Positions 7,848-17,063 of a DNA stretch of 44,611 nt are shown one piece after another (position 1 is the first letter of the stretch; every line of letters begins with the position of its first letter). The position numbers and the translations under genes are program-made. The DNA is from Methylococcales bacterium (GTDB taxonomy: Bacteria > Pseudomonadota > Gammaproteobacteria > Methylococcales > Methylomonadaceae): assembly GCA_028715725.1 (NCBI GenBank), contig JAQURG010000026.1, positions 1 to 44,611 of the forward strand, in the 5' to 3' direction. A model generated the notes under the pieces. That model was not told where the DNA came from and made no database searches. It was given only the letters and a program-made list of their open reading frames with translations.

Positions 7848-10514
7848 ATGACCAAGCAACAAAAAGCTCATAAAAGCCAAGTTTCCTCGCCACCGTGGCA
7901 TCTACTTGAGCCTTGGCAGACAACCGCATGGCTCAAGGTCGATCCTGAAAAAGGCTTGAGCCATCAGGAAGCAGAAGATCGACTCATTGACCATGGCCCG
8001 AACGCTATCCAGGAACAACGGCGACGGGGACCCATCCGGATGTTTTTCGGGCAATTCGCCGATTTCATGATTATCGTGTTGATCATTGCCGGCATCGTGT
8101 CGGGTTTGATCGGCGATTTAACGGATACAATCGCCATCATCGTGATCGTTGTCTTGAACGCCATCATCGGTTTTGTCCAGGAGTACCGCGCGGAACGAGC
8201 CGTGGCTGCGCTTATGCGTTTGGCCAGTCCTAACGCCCAAGTGCTGAGGGAAGGTGAAATCAAAACCATAGCAGCGCAGGAGCTGGTCCCTGGCGATCTG
8301 GTCATGCTCGAAGCCGGAAATGTCGTTCCGGCCGATCTGAAATTGCTGGATGTTGTCAGACTCAAGGTAGAGGAAGCTGCGCTGACCGGAGAATCCCTGC
8401 CGGTTGAAAAATCGGGCGCTCTAATACGTGAGTTGGATTCACCGCTCGGTGATCGGCGAAACATGGCTTACAAAGGAACCGTCGCGACCTATGGTCGTGG
8501 GCTCGGAGTGGTCATCGCCACCGGAATGGACACCGAACTCGGTAAAATAGCCGTGCTTTTGCGTCAGGGAAAAGAAACCAAAACGCCGCTACAACAACGC
8601 CTCGGAAAGTTTGGCAAACGCCTTTCCCTATTGGTTTTGGCTATCTGCGCTATCCTTTTCGTCGCAGGCGTGCTGCGTGGTGAGCCGCCCGTATTGATGT
8701 TTCTGACCGCCATCAGTCTGGCCGTGGCCGCCATCCCGGAGGCCCTGCCTGCCGTGGTCACGGTGTCCCTGGCTTTGGGTGCGCGCAGGATGGTCAAGAA
8801 AAATGCCCTGATCCGGCGCCTGCACGCTGTAGAAACCCTGGGCTCGGTAACCTTTATCTGTTCGGACAAGACGGGCACATTGACGCTGAACCGCATGCAC
8901 GCCGAGGCATTCTATGTCGAAGGCGCCTTCAAGAAAGGCATCGCCGCTGACTTTCCGACCAGGCTGTTGCGTGCACTCGCCCTGAATAATGATGCCCGCC
9001 GTGGCCAGAACGGCCAATTGCTGGGCGATCCCACAGAAATCGCTTTGTATGAAGCGGCCGGAAGTGCAGGGTTTGAAGGCGCGGAACTTGCCAAAGGTGC
9101 ACCGCGGCTGGATGAAATCCCTTTCGATTCCGAACGTAAACTCATGACGACGCTGCATCAGGAAGGCAGCGAATTCATTGCTTATGCAAAGGGTGCTCCT
9201 GAGAGTTTGTTGGCTCGCTGCGTCAGCCAATGGGCCGGCGGCGGCCAGCAACCCTTACAAAGCGAAAAAATACTGGCTGTTGCCGATCAAATGGCGGCGG
9301 ATGGACTGCGTGTATTAGCCCTGGCGTACCGCTCTTTCTCTGAGCGTCCCGTAGATTTGACAGCCGATGCAATCGAATCCGAACTGAGCTTTCTCGGGCT
9401 GGTTGGGCTAATGGATCCGCCAAGGCCCGAGGCCAAGGAGTCGGTAGATTTGTGCAAAAGCGCCGGAATTACACCAGTCATGATCACCGGCGATCATCCC
9501 GCGACCGCGCTGGCCATCGCCATGCGGCTTGGCATTGCCGATGAAGACAGCAAGGTGCTGACCGGGCCGGAACTGGCGCGCATGAGCCTTGAGGAATTCG
9601 AGAAGCAGGTCAAGGAAGTCCGCGTTTATGCACGCGTGGCGCCGGAACAGAAGATCGAGATCGTCAAAGCCCTGCAGGACAGGGGGGAATTCGTAGCAAT
9701 GACCGGAGACGGCGTTAACGATGCGCCGGCGCTAAATTCTTCTAATATCGGCATTGCCATGGGAAAAATCGGCACAGACGTGGCTCGGGAAGCCTCTCAT
9801 ATGGTGTTGCTGGATGATAATTTCGCTACTATCATAACGGCGGTACGTGAAGGGCGGCGGATTTTTGACAATATCAGAAAATTTATCAAATACGCCATGA
9901 CGTGTAACTCGGCGGAAATCTGGACGCTGTTTCTGGCGCCATTTCTAGGCTTGCCAATTCCGTTGCTGCCCATCCACATCCTTTGGATCAATCTGGTAAC
10001 CGATGGTTTGCCGGGTCTGGCCTTGGCTGTCGAACCGGAAGAGCAGGGCATCATGCAACGCCGTCCCCGTCCGCCTCAGGAAAGCATTTTCGCTCAAGGC
10101 ATGTGGCAGCATACCTTGTGGATCGGTCTGCTGATGGGCGGAGTCTCTCTGTTCTCTCAAGGCTGGGCTTATTTTACCGGTTCTGCGCATTGGCAAAGCA
10201 TGGTGTTCACCGTCCTTTCCTTATCACAGATGGGGCATGTGCTGGCAGTCAGGTCGGAACGTGAATCTTTTTTCAGTCAGAAGTTGTTTTCCAATATGCC
10301 CTTGCTGGGGGCAGTGCTTTTGACTATCGGTTTGCAGATGGCGGTGCTGTATGTGCCGGTCCTGCAACTGATATTCAAGACAGAGGCATTGAGCAGCGGC
10401 GAGTTGATCTTCTGTCTCGGTCTCTCTACCATCGTGTTCTTCGTGGTGGAAATCGAGAAGTGGATGCGGCGCCGGGGCTGGATCTATAGGGACGGTGAGC
10501 AGATTTCGAGGTAA
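7848..10514 (+). CDS. P2A-type cation (probably Ca2+) transporting ATPase
   Basis: An 888-residue P-type ATPase of the inner membrane. In order: N-terminal cation-ATPase domain (WHLLEPWQTTAW), paired helices M1-M2, actuator domain with LTGESLPVEK (about 180), M4 with AAIPEALPAVVTVSLALGAR, phosphorylation site CSDKTGTLTLNRM (Asp about 340), hinge MTGDGVNDAPALN, then six C-terminal helices. The M4 PEALP motif and M6 NLVTDGLPGLALA carry acidic and Asn residues typical of Ca2+-translocating P2A (SERCA/PMR1-like) pumps; Mg2+ or Na+ cannot be excluded. Start at ATG 7848 is the first in frame. It converges on a Na+/Ca2+ exchanger-family gene. Confidence 0.92.
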   Translation: MTKQQKAHKSQVSSPPWHLLEPWQTTAWLKVDPEKGLSHQEAEDRLIDHGPNAIQEQRRRGPIRMFFGQFADFMIIVLIIAGIVSGLIGDLTDTIAIIVIVVLNAIIGFVQEYRAERAVAALMRLASPNAQVLREGEIKTIAAQELVPGDLVMLEAGNVVPADLKLLDVVRLKVEEAALTGESLPVEKSGALIRELDSPLGDRRNMAYKGTVATYGRGLGVVIATGMDTELGKIAVLLRQGKETKTPLQQRLGKFGKRLSLLVLAICAILFVAGVLRGEPPVLMFLTAISLAVAAIPEALPAVVTVSLALGARRMVKKNALIRRLHAVETLGSVTFICSDKTGTLTLNRMHAEAFYVEGAFKKGIAADFPTRLLRALALNNDARRGQNGQLLGDPTEIALYEAAGSAGFEGAELAKGAPRLDEIPFDSERKLMTTLHQEGSEFIAYAKGAPESLLARCVSQWAGGGQQPLQSEKILAVADQMAADGLRVLALAYRSFSERPVDLTADAIESELSFLGLVGLMDPPRPEAKESVDLCKSAGITPVMITGDHPATALAIAMRLGIADEDSKVLTGPELARMSLEEFEKQVKEVRVYARVAPEQKIEIVKALQDRGEFVAMTGDGVNDAPALNSSNIGIAMGKIGTDVAREASHMVLLDDNFATIITAVREGRRIFDNIRKFIKYAMTCNSAEIWTLFLAPFLGLPIPLLPIHILWINLVTDGLPGLALAVEPEEQGIMQRRPRPPQESIFAQGMWQHTLWIGLLMGGVSLFSQGWAYFTGSAHWQSMVFTVLSLSQMGHVLAVRSERESFFSQKLFSNMPLLGAVLLTIGLQMAVLYVPVLQLIFKTEALSSGELIFCLGLSTIVFFVVEIEKWMRRRGWIYRDGEQISR

Positions 10515-10526
10515 AAGAACCGCTTT

Positions 10527-10544
10527 TGCCGACAGGTTTCGGCA
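10527..10544. terminator. small hairpin between convergent genes
   Basis: TGCCGA (10527-10532) and TCGGCA (10539-10544) form a 6-bp stem in the 52-bp gap between the ATPase gene and the antiporter gene, with TTTT on the left flank (reading as AAAA into the stem on plus, and as AAAA after it on minus). Position fits a terminator, but no T-run follows it on either strand. Confidence 0.25.
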
Positions 10545-10566
10545 TAAGACACAGCGCAGCTTCTGA

Positions 10567-11580
10567 CTATTGCTGATGCAGATATAGCACCGTCATGTTA
10601 AGGATATAGATACTGAACATGAACAGGCTGACCCATCCAACTGTCTTGAACAGGCGCATTTGCGGGCGATACAGCAGGCCTACGATGCCGATGCCGGTCA
10701 TCATGATTGCCGAAAGGATCGTAATCAGGTGCACGTGCGAAACATTGGCAAGAAGGGGACCCTTGATGTATGCCAGATCGTCTACGGCGATGATCACCAG
10801 GTCGAACAGGTTGCTTCCCAACAGGTCGCTGATAGCCATGTCCAATGCTCCGATTCTCAACGCCGAAAGAGTGACCGCAACTTCCGGCAAGGAAGTGGCC
10901 AAAGCTACGAACACGGTGCCCACGAAGCTTTGGTCCCAGCCCATGGCCTGGGCCAGATGCTCAGCCGTTATGGGGAGCCTGGTACCCACCAGGGCTACCA
11001 CGGCTCCTGCCAGAAAAAAGGCTATAAGGGCTCTTGCCAAACTAATTTTCGGATAACGCTCGGCAATTTCCTCCACGACCTCCAGGCGCTGGGATTTTTC
11101 GTAGCGAAAAACCGTGCGTACAGCAAAAATATAAAACAGCAAAATGATTGGCGTATATAAGCCTACATGTCTAAAACTCAGGCTAGCGCCGTTTTGGAAC
11201 AAGACAATGTTGAACGCAACGAAACCAAGGAGCACGACCCCGAATCCGGCCGAGAGGATATGCCCCTGACTGATCCGGGTGTACACCGGGGCTTCCCGAT
11301 GCAGAAAGTCCACCAGCACGATCAGCAGCAGATTGAATACACAACTGCCCAAGGCATCGCCCAAGGCGATATTGGGTACGCCGGCATAGGTGACCGCGCT
11401 GATGCCGGTAACCAGTTCCGGTAAGGAGGTAACTGTCGCGAGCATCGCAAAACCTACCCAGTTTCCCCCCAGCCCCGTCTTTTCGGCAATGACGTCTCCA
11501 AAAAGAGAGAGAAAGTAGCCGGAAGCTCCGATCATCAGAGCCAGGACAGCAAATTCTATGAAAATAGCCCAAGGCATCAT
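10567..11580 (-). CDS. CaCA-family Na+(H+)/Ca2+ antiporter
   Basis: An integral membrane cation exchanger. Both alpha repeats of the family are visible: GFAMLATVTSLPELVTGISA (about 45-65) with GDALGSCVFNLLLI, and GTVFVALATSLPEVAVTLSA (about 220-240) with SDLLGSNLFDLVIIAVDD. The Glu in each S-L-P-E coordinates the cation in this family. About ten hydrophobic segments cover the 337 residues. I prefer ATG 11578-11580 because AAGGGGTGAT, almost the anti-Shine-Dalgarno complement, lies ten bases upstream; a GTG at 11595 would add five residues. Convergence with the Ca2+-type ATPase suggests both work on the same ion, but that is inference. Confidence 0.9.
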   Translation of the reverse strand: MMPWAIFIEFAVLALMIGASGYFLSLFGDVIAEKTGLGGNWVGFAMLATVTSLPELVTGISAVTYAGVPNIALGDALGSCVFNLLLIVLVDFLHREAPVYTRISQGHILSAGFGVVLLGFVAFNIVLFQNGASLSFRHVGLYTPIILLFYIFAVRTVFRYEKSQRLEVVEEIAERYPKISLARALIAFFLAGAVVALVGTRLPITAEHLAQAMGWDQSFVGTVFVALATSLPEVAVTLSALRIGALDMAISDLLGSNLFDLVIIAVDDLAYIKGPLLANVSHVHLITILSAIMMTGIGIVGLLYRPQMRLFKTVGWVSLFMFSIYILNMTVLYLHQQ

Positions 11581-11672
11581 AAGCACGAGTATCACCCCTT
11601 TTTCACATATTAAGATTGGGCATTCAAAATCGGCGCGGATTGAATGTCAGGCTTTCATGCCCTCCAGGAAAA

Positions 11673-12725
11673 CTAGTCCTGCTGCTTGAGCCAGGACTGC
11701 CATACAGACAGCAGAACAGCCAGAATCACAGGTCCTAAAAAAAGACCGACTGCACCGAAAGCGGTAAGTCCTCCAAGCACACCAAATAAAACGACGAGAA
11801 AAGGCACTTGGCTGGCGCCACTGATTACCAGTGGACGAATAACATTATCTACCGTGCTAACGGCCAGAACACCCCACAGTAACAGCCCTAATCCGGGCCA
11901 AAGCTGATCCTTAAGAATCAGGATGATGCCGGTCGGGAACCATACGAGAGTGGCTCCCATTGGAATCAGGGCCAGCAATGCGGTAATGGCACCCAGCAAT
12001 GCAGGGGCTTTGACGCCGGCCATATAGTAACCGACTCCTGCAAGAATACCTTGCCCCAGTGCGGCAAGCACCAGTCCATAAACCACAGCACGCGTCGTAC
12101 TGCCTGCGGCTTGCAGGTAAATATGTTGATATTCGCCAAGAAAGCGGACCAATCCCTGTTGTAACTGTTTAATTATTTCCTTGCCATCGCGAAAACAAAA
12201 AAATAATGTGACCAAAATAACGCCCAGTTTTATGGCATTTTGCCCGATACCTCCCAGAAACTGAGCAAATCCGCCTAACCACTGCCTTGACCAACTGGCG
12301 AGTTGCGCAGCCATTTCTCTCCGGTCATTGGTCAATCGCTCCAGCCCTTCTTGTAAATAATTGCCCAGCCAGGGTATATGTTTAATAAACTCCGGCAATT
12401 GAAGAGAGCCCTGAGTAAAGTTATCCATCAGGCTTTGATAAGCCATTTTAGTCTCATCCTGTAACATGGCTGCAAGCCAAAAGATGGTTAGAAAGATCAC
12501 CGCTGCGATAATTGCCGTCATCACTGCCGCACTGAGGTTGGCCCGGTCTTTGAGCCGACGCCTCAGCCACTGGTAAGGCGGCCACATAACATAGGCTATA
12601 ATGAATGCCCAGGCCAGTGTGAGTAAAAACTCACGAAGCACCATAAAGCTCAAAAACAAGAGGCCGGCTAAAAGAATACCGGGAATAATGGATCGTATTG
12701 ATTTATTGACTGGGAAAATATTCAT
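11673..12725 (-). CDS. AI-2E family permease (PF01594)
   Basis: A 350-residue polytopic inner-membrane protein. Two N-terminal helices (residues 12-55), a third near 65-85, a long soluble middle segment (about 90-155), then five hydrophobic stretches with the family hallmark of Gly/Pro-rich late helices (ALIPMGATLVWFPTGIILIL and VLFGVLGGLTAFGAVGLFLG). Members include TqsA, PerM and Na+/H+ antiporters, so the substrate is open. It lies 77 bp upstream of the antiporter gene on the same strand and may be cotranscribed with it. Confidence 0.88.
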   Translation of the reverse strand: MNIFPVNKSIRSIIPGILLAGLLFLSFMVLREFLLTLAWAFIIAYVMWPPYQWLRRRLKDRANLSAAVMTAIIAAVIFLTIFWLAAMLQDETKMAYQSLMDNFTQGSLQLPEFIKHIPWLGNYLQEGLERLTNDRREMAAQLASWSRQWLGGFAQFLGGIGQNAIKLGVILVTLFFCFRDGKEIIKQLQQGLVRFLGEYQHIYLQAAGSTTRAVVYGLVLAALGQGILAGVGYYMAGVKAPALLGAITALLALIPMGATLVWFPTGIILILKDQLWPGLGLLLWGVLAVSTVDNVIRPLVISGASQVPFLVVLFGVLGGLTAFGAVGLFLGPVILAVLLSVWQSWLKQQD

Positions 12726-12970
12726 AACGATGGCCTGAAAAAAGTAATGTGACCGGACTGCTGTTCAGACAGTGTTATATATTACTCCACTTCGTTAAGT
12801 AGCTATTCGGCCATACTCAGGAGAGCCTTAGGATAAATACAGTGGATATTCAAGCTGCTGGAGCTGCCTCAAGGTAATCAACTATTCGGGTAAAGACCTT
12901 GTTATTGATGACAAACGCTGTTCCGGTCGAACGATTTTTTCTGGCCCATAGGTATCTGATGTCAATTAGA

Positions 12971-13000
12971 TTGTACCTTGCCTGTTTTATATTTTACAAT
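12971..13000 (+). promoter_or_regulatory. possible promoter of the peroxidase gene
   Basis: TTGTAC (12971-12976) and TACAAT (12995-13000), 18 bases apart, have 3 of 6 and 5 of 6 consensus sigma70 bases. Transcription would start near 13007, just before the hairpin at 13021-13058. The remaining 12726-12970 between the divergent genes shows no structure I can name. Confidence 0.3.
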
Positions 13001-13020
13001 TCAATGGGTATATGAGGTTA

Positions 13021-13058
13021 ACGGGCGATTTATATCCACCAGGATACAAGTCGCCCGT
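13021..13058 (+). promoter_or_regulatory. leader hairpin of the cytochrome c peroxidase gene
   Basis: ACGGGCGA-TTTATATCC and GGATACAAGTCGCCCGT pair into a stem of about 16 bp with one bulge and one mismatch around the tetraloop ACCA. It lies 28 bases before the start codon and leaves the GGAGG site (13077-13081) free. No T-run follows, so it is not an ordinary terminator. Possible roles are mRNA 5' protection, a protein-binding leader, or a dyad operator in DNA. Confidence 0.55.
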
Positions 13059-13086
13059 ATTCAATAATAATAGTTGGAGGATAAAT

Positions 13087-14094
13087 ATGTTTAAAATTCG
13101 TTCGCTGGTGACAGCATTGGCGCTGGCAGGCTCTATTTCGACAGCTTCGGCTTGGGAGGCGTTGCCAACCGTAGCGCCGGCGCCTGCTGACAACCCTACT
13201 ACTGAAGCTAAAGTTGAGCTGGGTCAAATGTTATATCATGATCCGCGATTGATGTCGGTCAATGGAAGGGTTTCCTGCGCGTCTTGCCACAATACCATGC
13301 TGGGCGGCGAAGATACTCTGCCTACCTCTTTTGGTCATAATAATCAGGCCGGCGGCCGCAATGCCCCTACTGTCTGGAATGCTGCATTTAATAAGGTTCA
13401 GTTTTGGGATGGCAGGGCGGCCAGTCTGGAAGAGCAGGCGGCAGGGCCGGTGGTAAATCCTATTGAAATGGGAATGAAAAGCTGGGATGAGGTTGTTGCT
13501 CGCTTTAAGCCTATTGAAGGTTACCGGAAAGCCTTTGAAAAGGCTTTTGGCGATGATACGATTTCCAAAGAGACGGTCACTAAAGCTATCGCCGCTTACG
13601 AAAGAACATTGATAACCCCTAACAGTCCTTATGATAAATATGTTTCCGGGGATAAATCAGCTTTAACCGAACAACAGGTTCGCGGCATGAATAAAATGGC
13701 CGAATTGGGTTGTACCGGTTGCCATAGCGGCCCGGCCTTTAATGGCCCTGGCGTATTCCAGAAATTTCCGGTGAATAGTAATCCTTATTTTGAAGCACAG
13801 TATCACTTTAATAAAGATAAGGGTTTGGCAGAAGTTACCAATAAGCCGGATGATGAGCATTTATGGAAAGTGCCTACCTTGCGGAATATCGCTTTCACTG
13901 CTCCTTATTTTCATAATGGGTCGGTTAAAACCCTCCGGGAAGCCGTAAAACTAATGGCGAAACTACAGTTGGGTAAAGACTTATCCAAAGAAGAAACAGC
14001 TGATATAGTCTCTTTCCTGAATGCCTTGACGGGAGAATTCCCCAGGCAGAAAATGCCGCTTTTGCCGATTATACCGGACGTGAGCACAAATTAA
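13087..14094 (+). CDS. di-heme cytochrome c peroxidase (CcpA/MauG family)
   Basis: A periplasmic enzyme reducing H2O2 to water with electrons from small c-type cytochromes. ATG 13087 follows a clear GGAGG, giving 335 aa with a signal peptide (MFKIRSLVTALALAGSISTA, cleavage near S-A-W). Two heme c sites are visible: CASCH (about 64-68, low-potential heme) and CTGCH (about 209-213, high-potential heme). FWDGRAASLEEQA and VPTLRNIAFTAPYFHNGSV are typical of the bacterial CCP family. A longer frame from 13012 would translate the leader hairpin and is rejected. MauG-type function is possible but no mau genes are near. Confidence 0.93.
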   Translation: MFKIRSLVTALALAGSISTASAWEALPTVAPAPADNPTTEAKVELGQMLYHDPRLMSVNGRVSCASCHNTMLGGEDTLPTSFGHNNQAGGRNAPTVWNAAFNKVQFWDGRAASLEEQAAGPVVNPIEMGMKSWDEVVARFKPIEGYRKAFEKAFGDDTISKETVTKAIAAYERTLITPNSPYDKYVSGDKSALTEQQVRGMNKMAELGCTGCHSGPAFNGPGVFQKFPVNSNPYFEAQYHFNKDKGLAEVTNKPDDEHLWKVPTLRNIAFTAPYFHNGSVKTLREAVKLMAKLQLGKDLSKEETADIVSFLNALTGEFPRQKMPLLPIIPDVSTN

Positions 14095-14103
14095 TCAAAC
14101 CCT

Positions 14104-14127
14104 AGAGGCGCGATTTATCGCGTCTCT
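14104..14127. terminator. bidirectional hairpin between convergent genes
   Basis: AGAGGCGCGA pairs with TCGCGTCTCT (one G-T wobble) around TTTA, ten bases after the peroxidase stop and twelve before the stop of the convergent 423-residue protein gene. No long T-run follows, but position between convergent stops supports termination for both. Confidence 0.55.
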
Positions 14128-14138
14128 CTCCACAATAA

Positions 14139-15410
14139 TTAATCTTTAATATTATAAATCGGTGTCGCCGAAATGCGGTCATCGATCAGCTTGACTATTT
14201 CCTGGTAAGCAGGACTATCAATAGATTGGTAGCGTTGTTTAAATTCAGTCTCGTCCATATGTTCGGGAAGATCTCTGGGATCGGGCATAAAATCGCTGTA
14301 GTCTTTTATTTCGGACATGGCTTTTTGGGTTTTACGGGCGCTTTCAGGTGATGACGTCGCCATTTCTCCAAAACGTGTACCGGCTTTATCCGCGGCTAAA
14401 TCAATAAAGCTGAAGCCGCTGCCGCCTTGCGCGTCTCTTAATTCTTTTTCTTCACCTGCAACCTGGGCTGCCTGGCCGTTTACTGATGCAGTAATTGCGG
14501 CTGAACCGATAAAATGTTGGGCCAGATCGATTCTTTTATACAAAAAAGTGGAATATTGCTGTTCCGTTGCCGGCTTTGGTGCAGAAGTAGAAAGTAAATT
14601 TTTCGTTTCTTTTTTATTAACGTAATTATTAACCGTCATAATAGCCATTTTATTTTCTTCAATGGCGGTGTCCAATGTAGAGCGTTGATAGGCCAGCTCA
14701 AATAAAGGCTTTAATAATTCGGCCAGTGATAAACGCCATTTCGGATCATGTCCGGCAATAATTTCTGCCAGTTTTTGCTGATAAATGTCCGACTCGGCGC
14801 TATTGCCGCTTTGAGTCAGGAAGTTTCGAGTCTTTATCAGATTTTCAAGGCTTGAGAAGTAGATAATGGTAATTTTTTGCTCGTCAATTTTAACGTATTT
14901 GACAGGATGGGTTGCCAGCATGAAATACTCATTCAACGAGGTATGATGAATGACTTTTTTGATAACAAAGGCGGCAAATCTCGCCGGGATGAGTAATTTC
15001 CCCACTTTAAATTTTTTGAGGCTGGGAAGTTCAATTTCGTCATCGTTACCCAATCTGAAACTGATATTTAAATACTGTCCCAGGCTGTTTTTGGGTAAGG
15101 TCATGGTCACAATGAATCTTAGCATGTTGTCTTTCAACTCTACCTTGACTGCACTTTTACTGTACCGGTTTAATAAATAATTGGCGGCAAGATTAAGATC
15201 GGCTTCGCTTAATTCGATTGTGCCGATTTCGTCCGGCTTGGTTTTAGAGCCTTCATGCAGGATTTTTTTCGCTCTGGCAATGTCATTGCGAGTCAGCGTC
15301 CATTCCACAGCAATGTCAGGCTTGTCGCTGACGCCAAAAAAAATCAGCATGGCGCATAATATGATTAACGTGCTCAGCAACAGTAAAAAAATATGTAACA
15401 GGGTTTTCAT
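14139..15410 (-). CDS. unassigned membrane-anchored protein (423 aa)
   Basis: I do not recognise a named family. The N-terminus has one hydrophobic segment (LHIFLLLLSTLIILCAMLIF, residues 5-25) without a clear cleavage site, so the rest is probably periplasmic and anchored. Residues 40-200 are mixed beta/alpha; 210-280 are helix-rich; the last 120 residues contain a Gly/Ala-rich stretch and a charged tail (DFMPDPRDLPEHMDETEF). No Cys pairs, heme sites or catalytic motifs are visible. It begins 14 bases after the ppx stop on the same strand, so the two are very likely one transcript. Confidence 0.8.
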   Translation of the reverse strand: MKTLLHIFLLLLSTLIILCAMLIFFGVSDKPDIAVEWTLTRNDIARAKKILHEGSKTKPDEIGTIELSEADLNLAANYLLNRYSKSAVKVELKDNMLRFIVTMTLPKNSLGQYLNISFRLGNDDEIELPSLKKFKVGKLLIPARFAAFVIKKVIHHTSLNEYFMLATHPVKYVKIDEQKITIIYFSSLENLIKTRNFLTQSGNSAESDIYQQKLAEIIAGHDPKWRLSLAELLKPLFELAYQRSTLDTAIEENKMAIMTVNNYVNKKETKNLLSTSAPKPATEQQYSTFLYKRIDLAQHFIGSAAITASVNGQAAQVAGEEKELRDAQGGSGFSFIDLAADKAGTRFGEMATSSPESARKTQKAMSEIKDYSDFMPDPRDLPEHMDETEFKQRYQSIDSPAYQEIVKLIDDRISATPIYNIKD

Positions 15411-15424
15411 AAAACCAATACCGC

Positions 15425-16924
15425 TCAGGCAAATTCCAGTTTGAATCCGGCGGATTTAAGGTACGCAGCCTCCTGAATTAAATCAGCATGAGTCAGAGGT
15501 GATTGGTCCAGCCAATCGGCGGGAAACTGTAAATAGACTCTGGACTTTTGGATGGCTATTGTAAAGCCGGGTAGTTCATGCTCATGGCGATTGCGGTGCA
15601 GTAAGACCGCCAGGCGTAAAATAAGGGCCAGATAGGGAGCATATACATTCCAGGGTGACGATAAGTTATTAAAAAGGATTTGTGAAAATTTGCGGCGATG
15701 CGACCTTACGATGGAGGCCAATAAAATCTGGTCCTGCTTGGAAAAGCCAGCAAGATCCCCGTTTTCAATGATATAAGCGCCGTGTTTATGGTATTGGCTA
15801 TGGGCGATGTCAATGCCGATTTCATGCAAGTCGGCCGCCCAGTTTAAAATTTGCGCGCAGTCTTCATCCCGCGCCCAAGTGCAGTTTTTGCTTAATTGCT
15901 CCAGCATAATATGCAATGTCTGTTTAATACGCGCCGCATGTTTTTTATCGGTTTGATAACGCTCGGCGACAGATTGTACCGTTGCAGAGCGCATGTCATG
16001 GTCATAAATCCGCCCCAATAAATCCTGTATGAGCCCTTCTCTTAATGCGCCGTCCGCAACCGCCATCTGCTCAATACCCAAACTTTTGAAAGTGGCATAG
16101 ACGATGGCCAGGCCGCCGGGAAATACGGGAAGGCGTTCTGAGTCAAGTTCCGGCAGGTTGAGTTCATTGATGTGGCTGCATTGGGTAAGATGAGCGACAA
16201 GCTTATCCAGCCCTTCCCGGGTTATACCGTTATTACTCCAGTTTTTGGCTTGCAGAACTCTGGCAATTGCCCGTAAGCTGCCGGATGCTCCTATGGCTTC
16301 ATCCCAGTTTTTACGATGAAATTTAGTCTGGAAGGGCTCAAGTTCCTGTTCGGCAAACAGGCTGGCCTGGTTAAAGGCATTTCTGGAGAGCCGGCCGTCT
16401 TTAAAAAATATATTGCTGACCGAGACGCAGCCCATATGCAGACTTTCTTTCTCTTTAGGCGTATTGCCTGTGCCTATGATGTATTCAGTACTGCCGCCGC
16501 CAATATCCATCACCAGGCGCAAGTTGGCGTTGCTGCTTAAACTATAGGCTACGCCCAGGTAGATCAGGCGGGCTTCTTCTATGCCCGAAATTATGTGGAT
16601 AGGATGGTTCAGGGCTTGTTCCGCTTTTAACAAAAACTGAGCGGCGTTTTTAGCGGTGCGCAAAGTATTCGTGCCCACAATGCGCACACTGCCGGGCGGG
16701 AAATTGCGAATTCTTTGGCCAAACCGTTCAAGGCAGGCCAGCGCTCTATTTTGAGTATTCTCGTCCAGGAAATTGTTCTCATCCAGTCCGGACGCAAGTC
16801 TGACCATTTCTCTAAGCCGGTCAATGGTTTGTAGATTTCCTTTATTCAGACTGCAAACAATCATGTGAAAGCTGTTGGAACCGAGGTCTACAGCGGCAAC
16901 GATTTCAGGTGGTTGGTTGGGCAC
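15425..16924 (-). CDS. ppx: Ppx/GppA-family exopolyphosphatase
   Basis: Removes terminal phosphate from polyphosphate or from pppGpp; the two activities cannot be told apart by motifs alone. The 499-residue protein has the ASKHA fold phosphate loops: AAVDLGSNSFHMIVC (about 10-25) and VMDIGGGSTEYIIG (about 140). The C-terminal half (about 310-499) is the HD-like helical domain of long Ppx, with DLHEIGIDI. The start is GTG 16924, with GGA a few bases upstream; the first ATG lies inside the first phosphate loop. Leads an apparent two-gene unit with the unassigned membrane protein gene. Confidence 0.93.
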   Translation of the reverse strand: MPNQPPEIVAAVDLGSNSFHMIVCSLNKGNLQTIDRLREMVRLASGLDENNFLDENTQNRALACLERFGQRIRNFPPGSVRIVGTNTLRTAKNAAQFLLKAEQALNHPIHIISGIEEARLIYLGVAYSLSSNANLRLVMDIGGGSTEYIIGTGNTPKEKESLHMGCVSVSNIFFKDGRLSRNAFNQASLFAEQELEPFQTKFHRKNWDEAIGASGSLRAIARVLQAKNWSNNGITREGLDKLVAHLTQCSHINELNLPELDSERLPVFPGGLAIVYATFKSLGIEQMAVADGALREGLIQDLLGRIYDHDMRSATVQSVAERYQTDKKHAARIKQTLHIMLEQLSKNCTWARDEDCAQILNWAADLHEIGIDIAHSQYHKHGAYIIENGDLAGFSKQDQILLASIVRSHRRKFSQILFNNLSSPWNVYAPYLALILRLAVLLHRNRHEHELPGFTIAIQKSRVYLQFPADWLDQSPLTHADLIQEAAYLKSAGFKLEFA

Positions 16925-17063
16925 AAGCTATCCAGTTTTGTCAATGAAGCATGCAATTATCTGATAGAATCAGCAGGTTTTTTGTTATCCGTTTGATCTT
17001 TTATCATGAATATAGCGTGTAATTTAACTTATTTAAAGGCTGTCGTTAAGTGTTAGTTTCAGT

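Noticed and set aside
13012-13086. Longer start for the cytochrome c peroxidase (25 extra residues)
   Set aside because: It would translate through the leader hairpin and hide the signal peptide; ATG 13087 has a good GGAGG.
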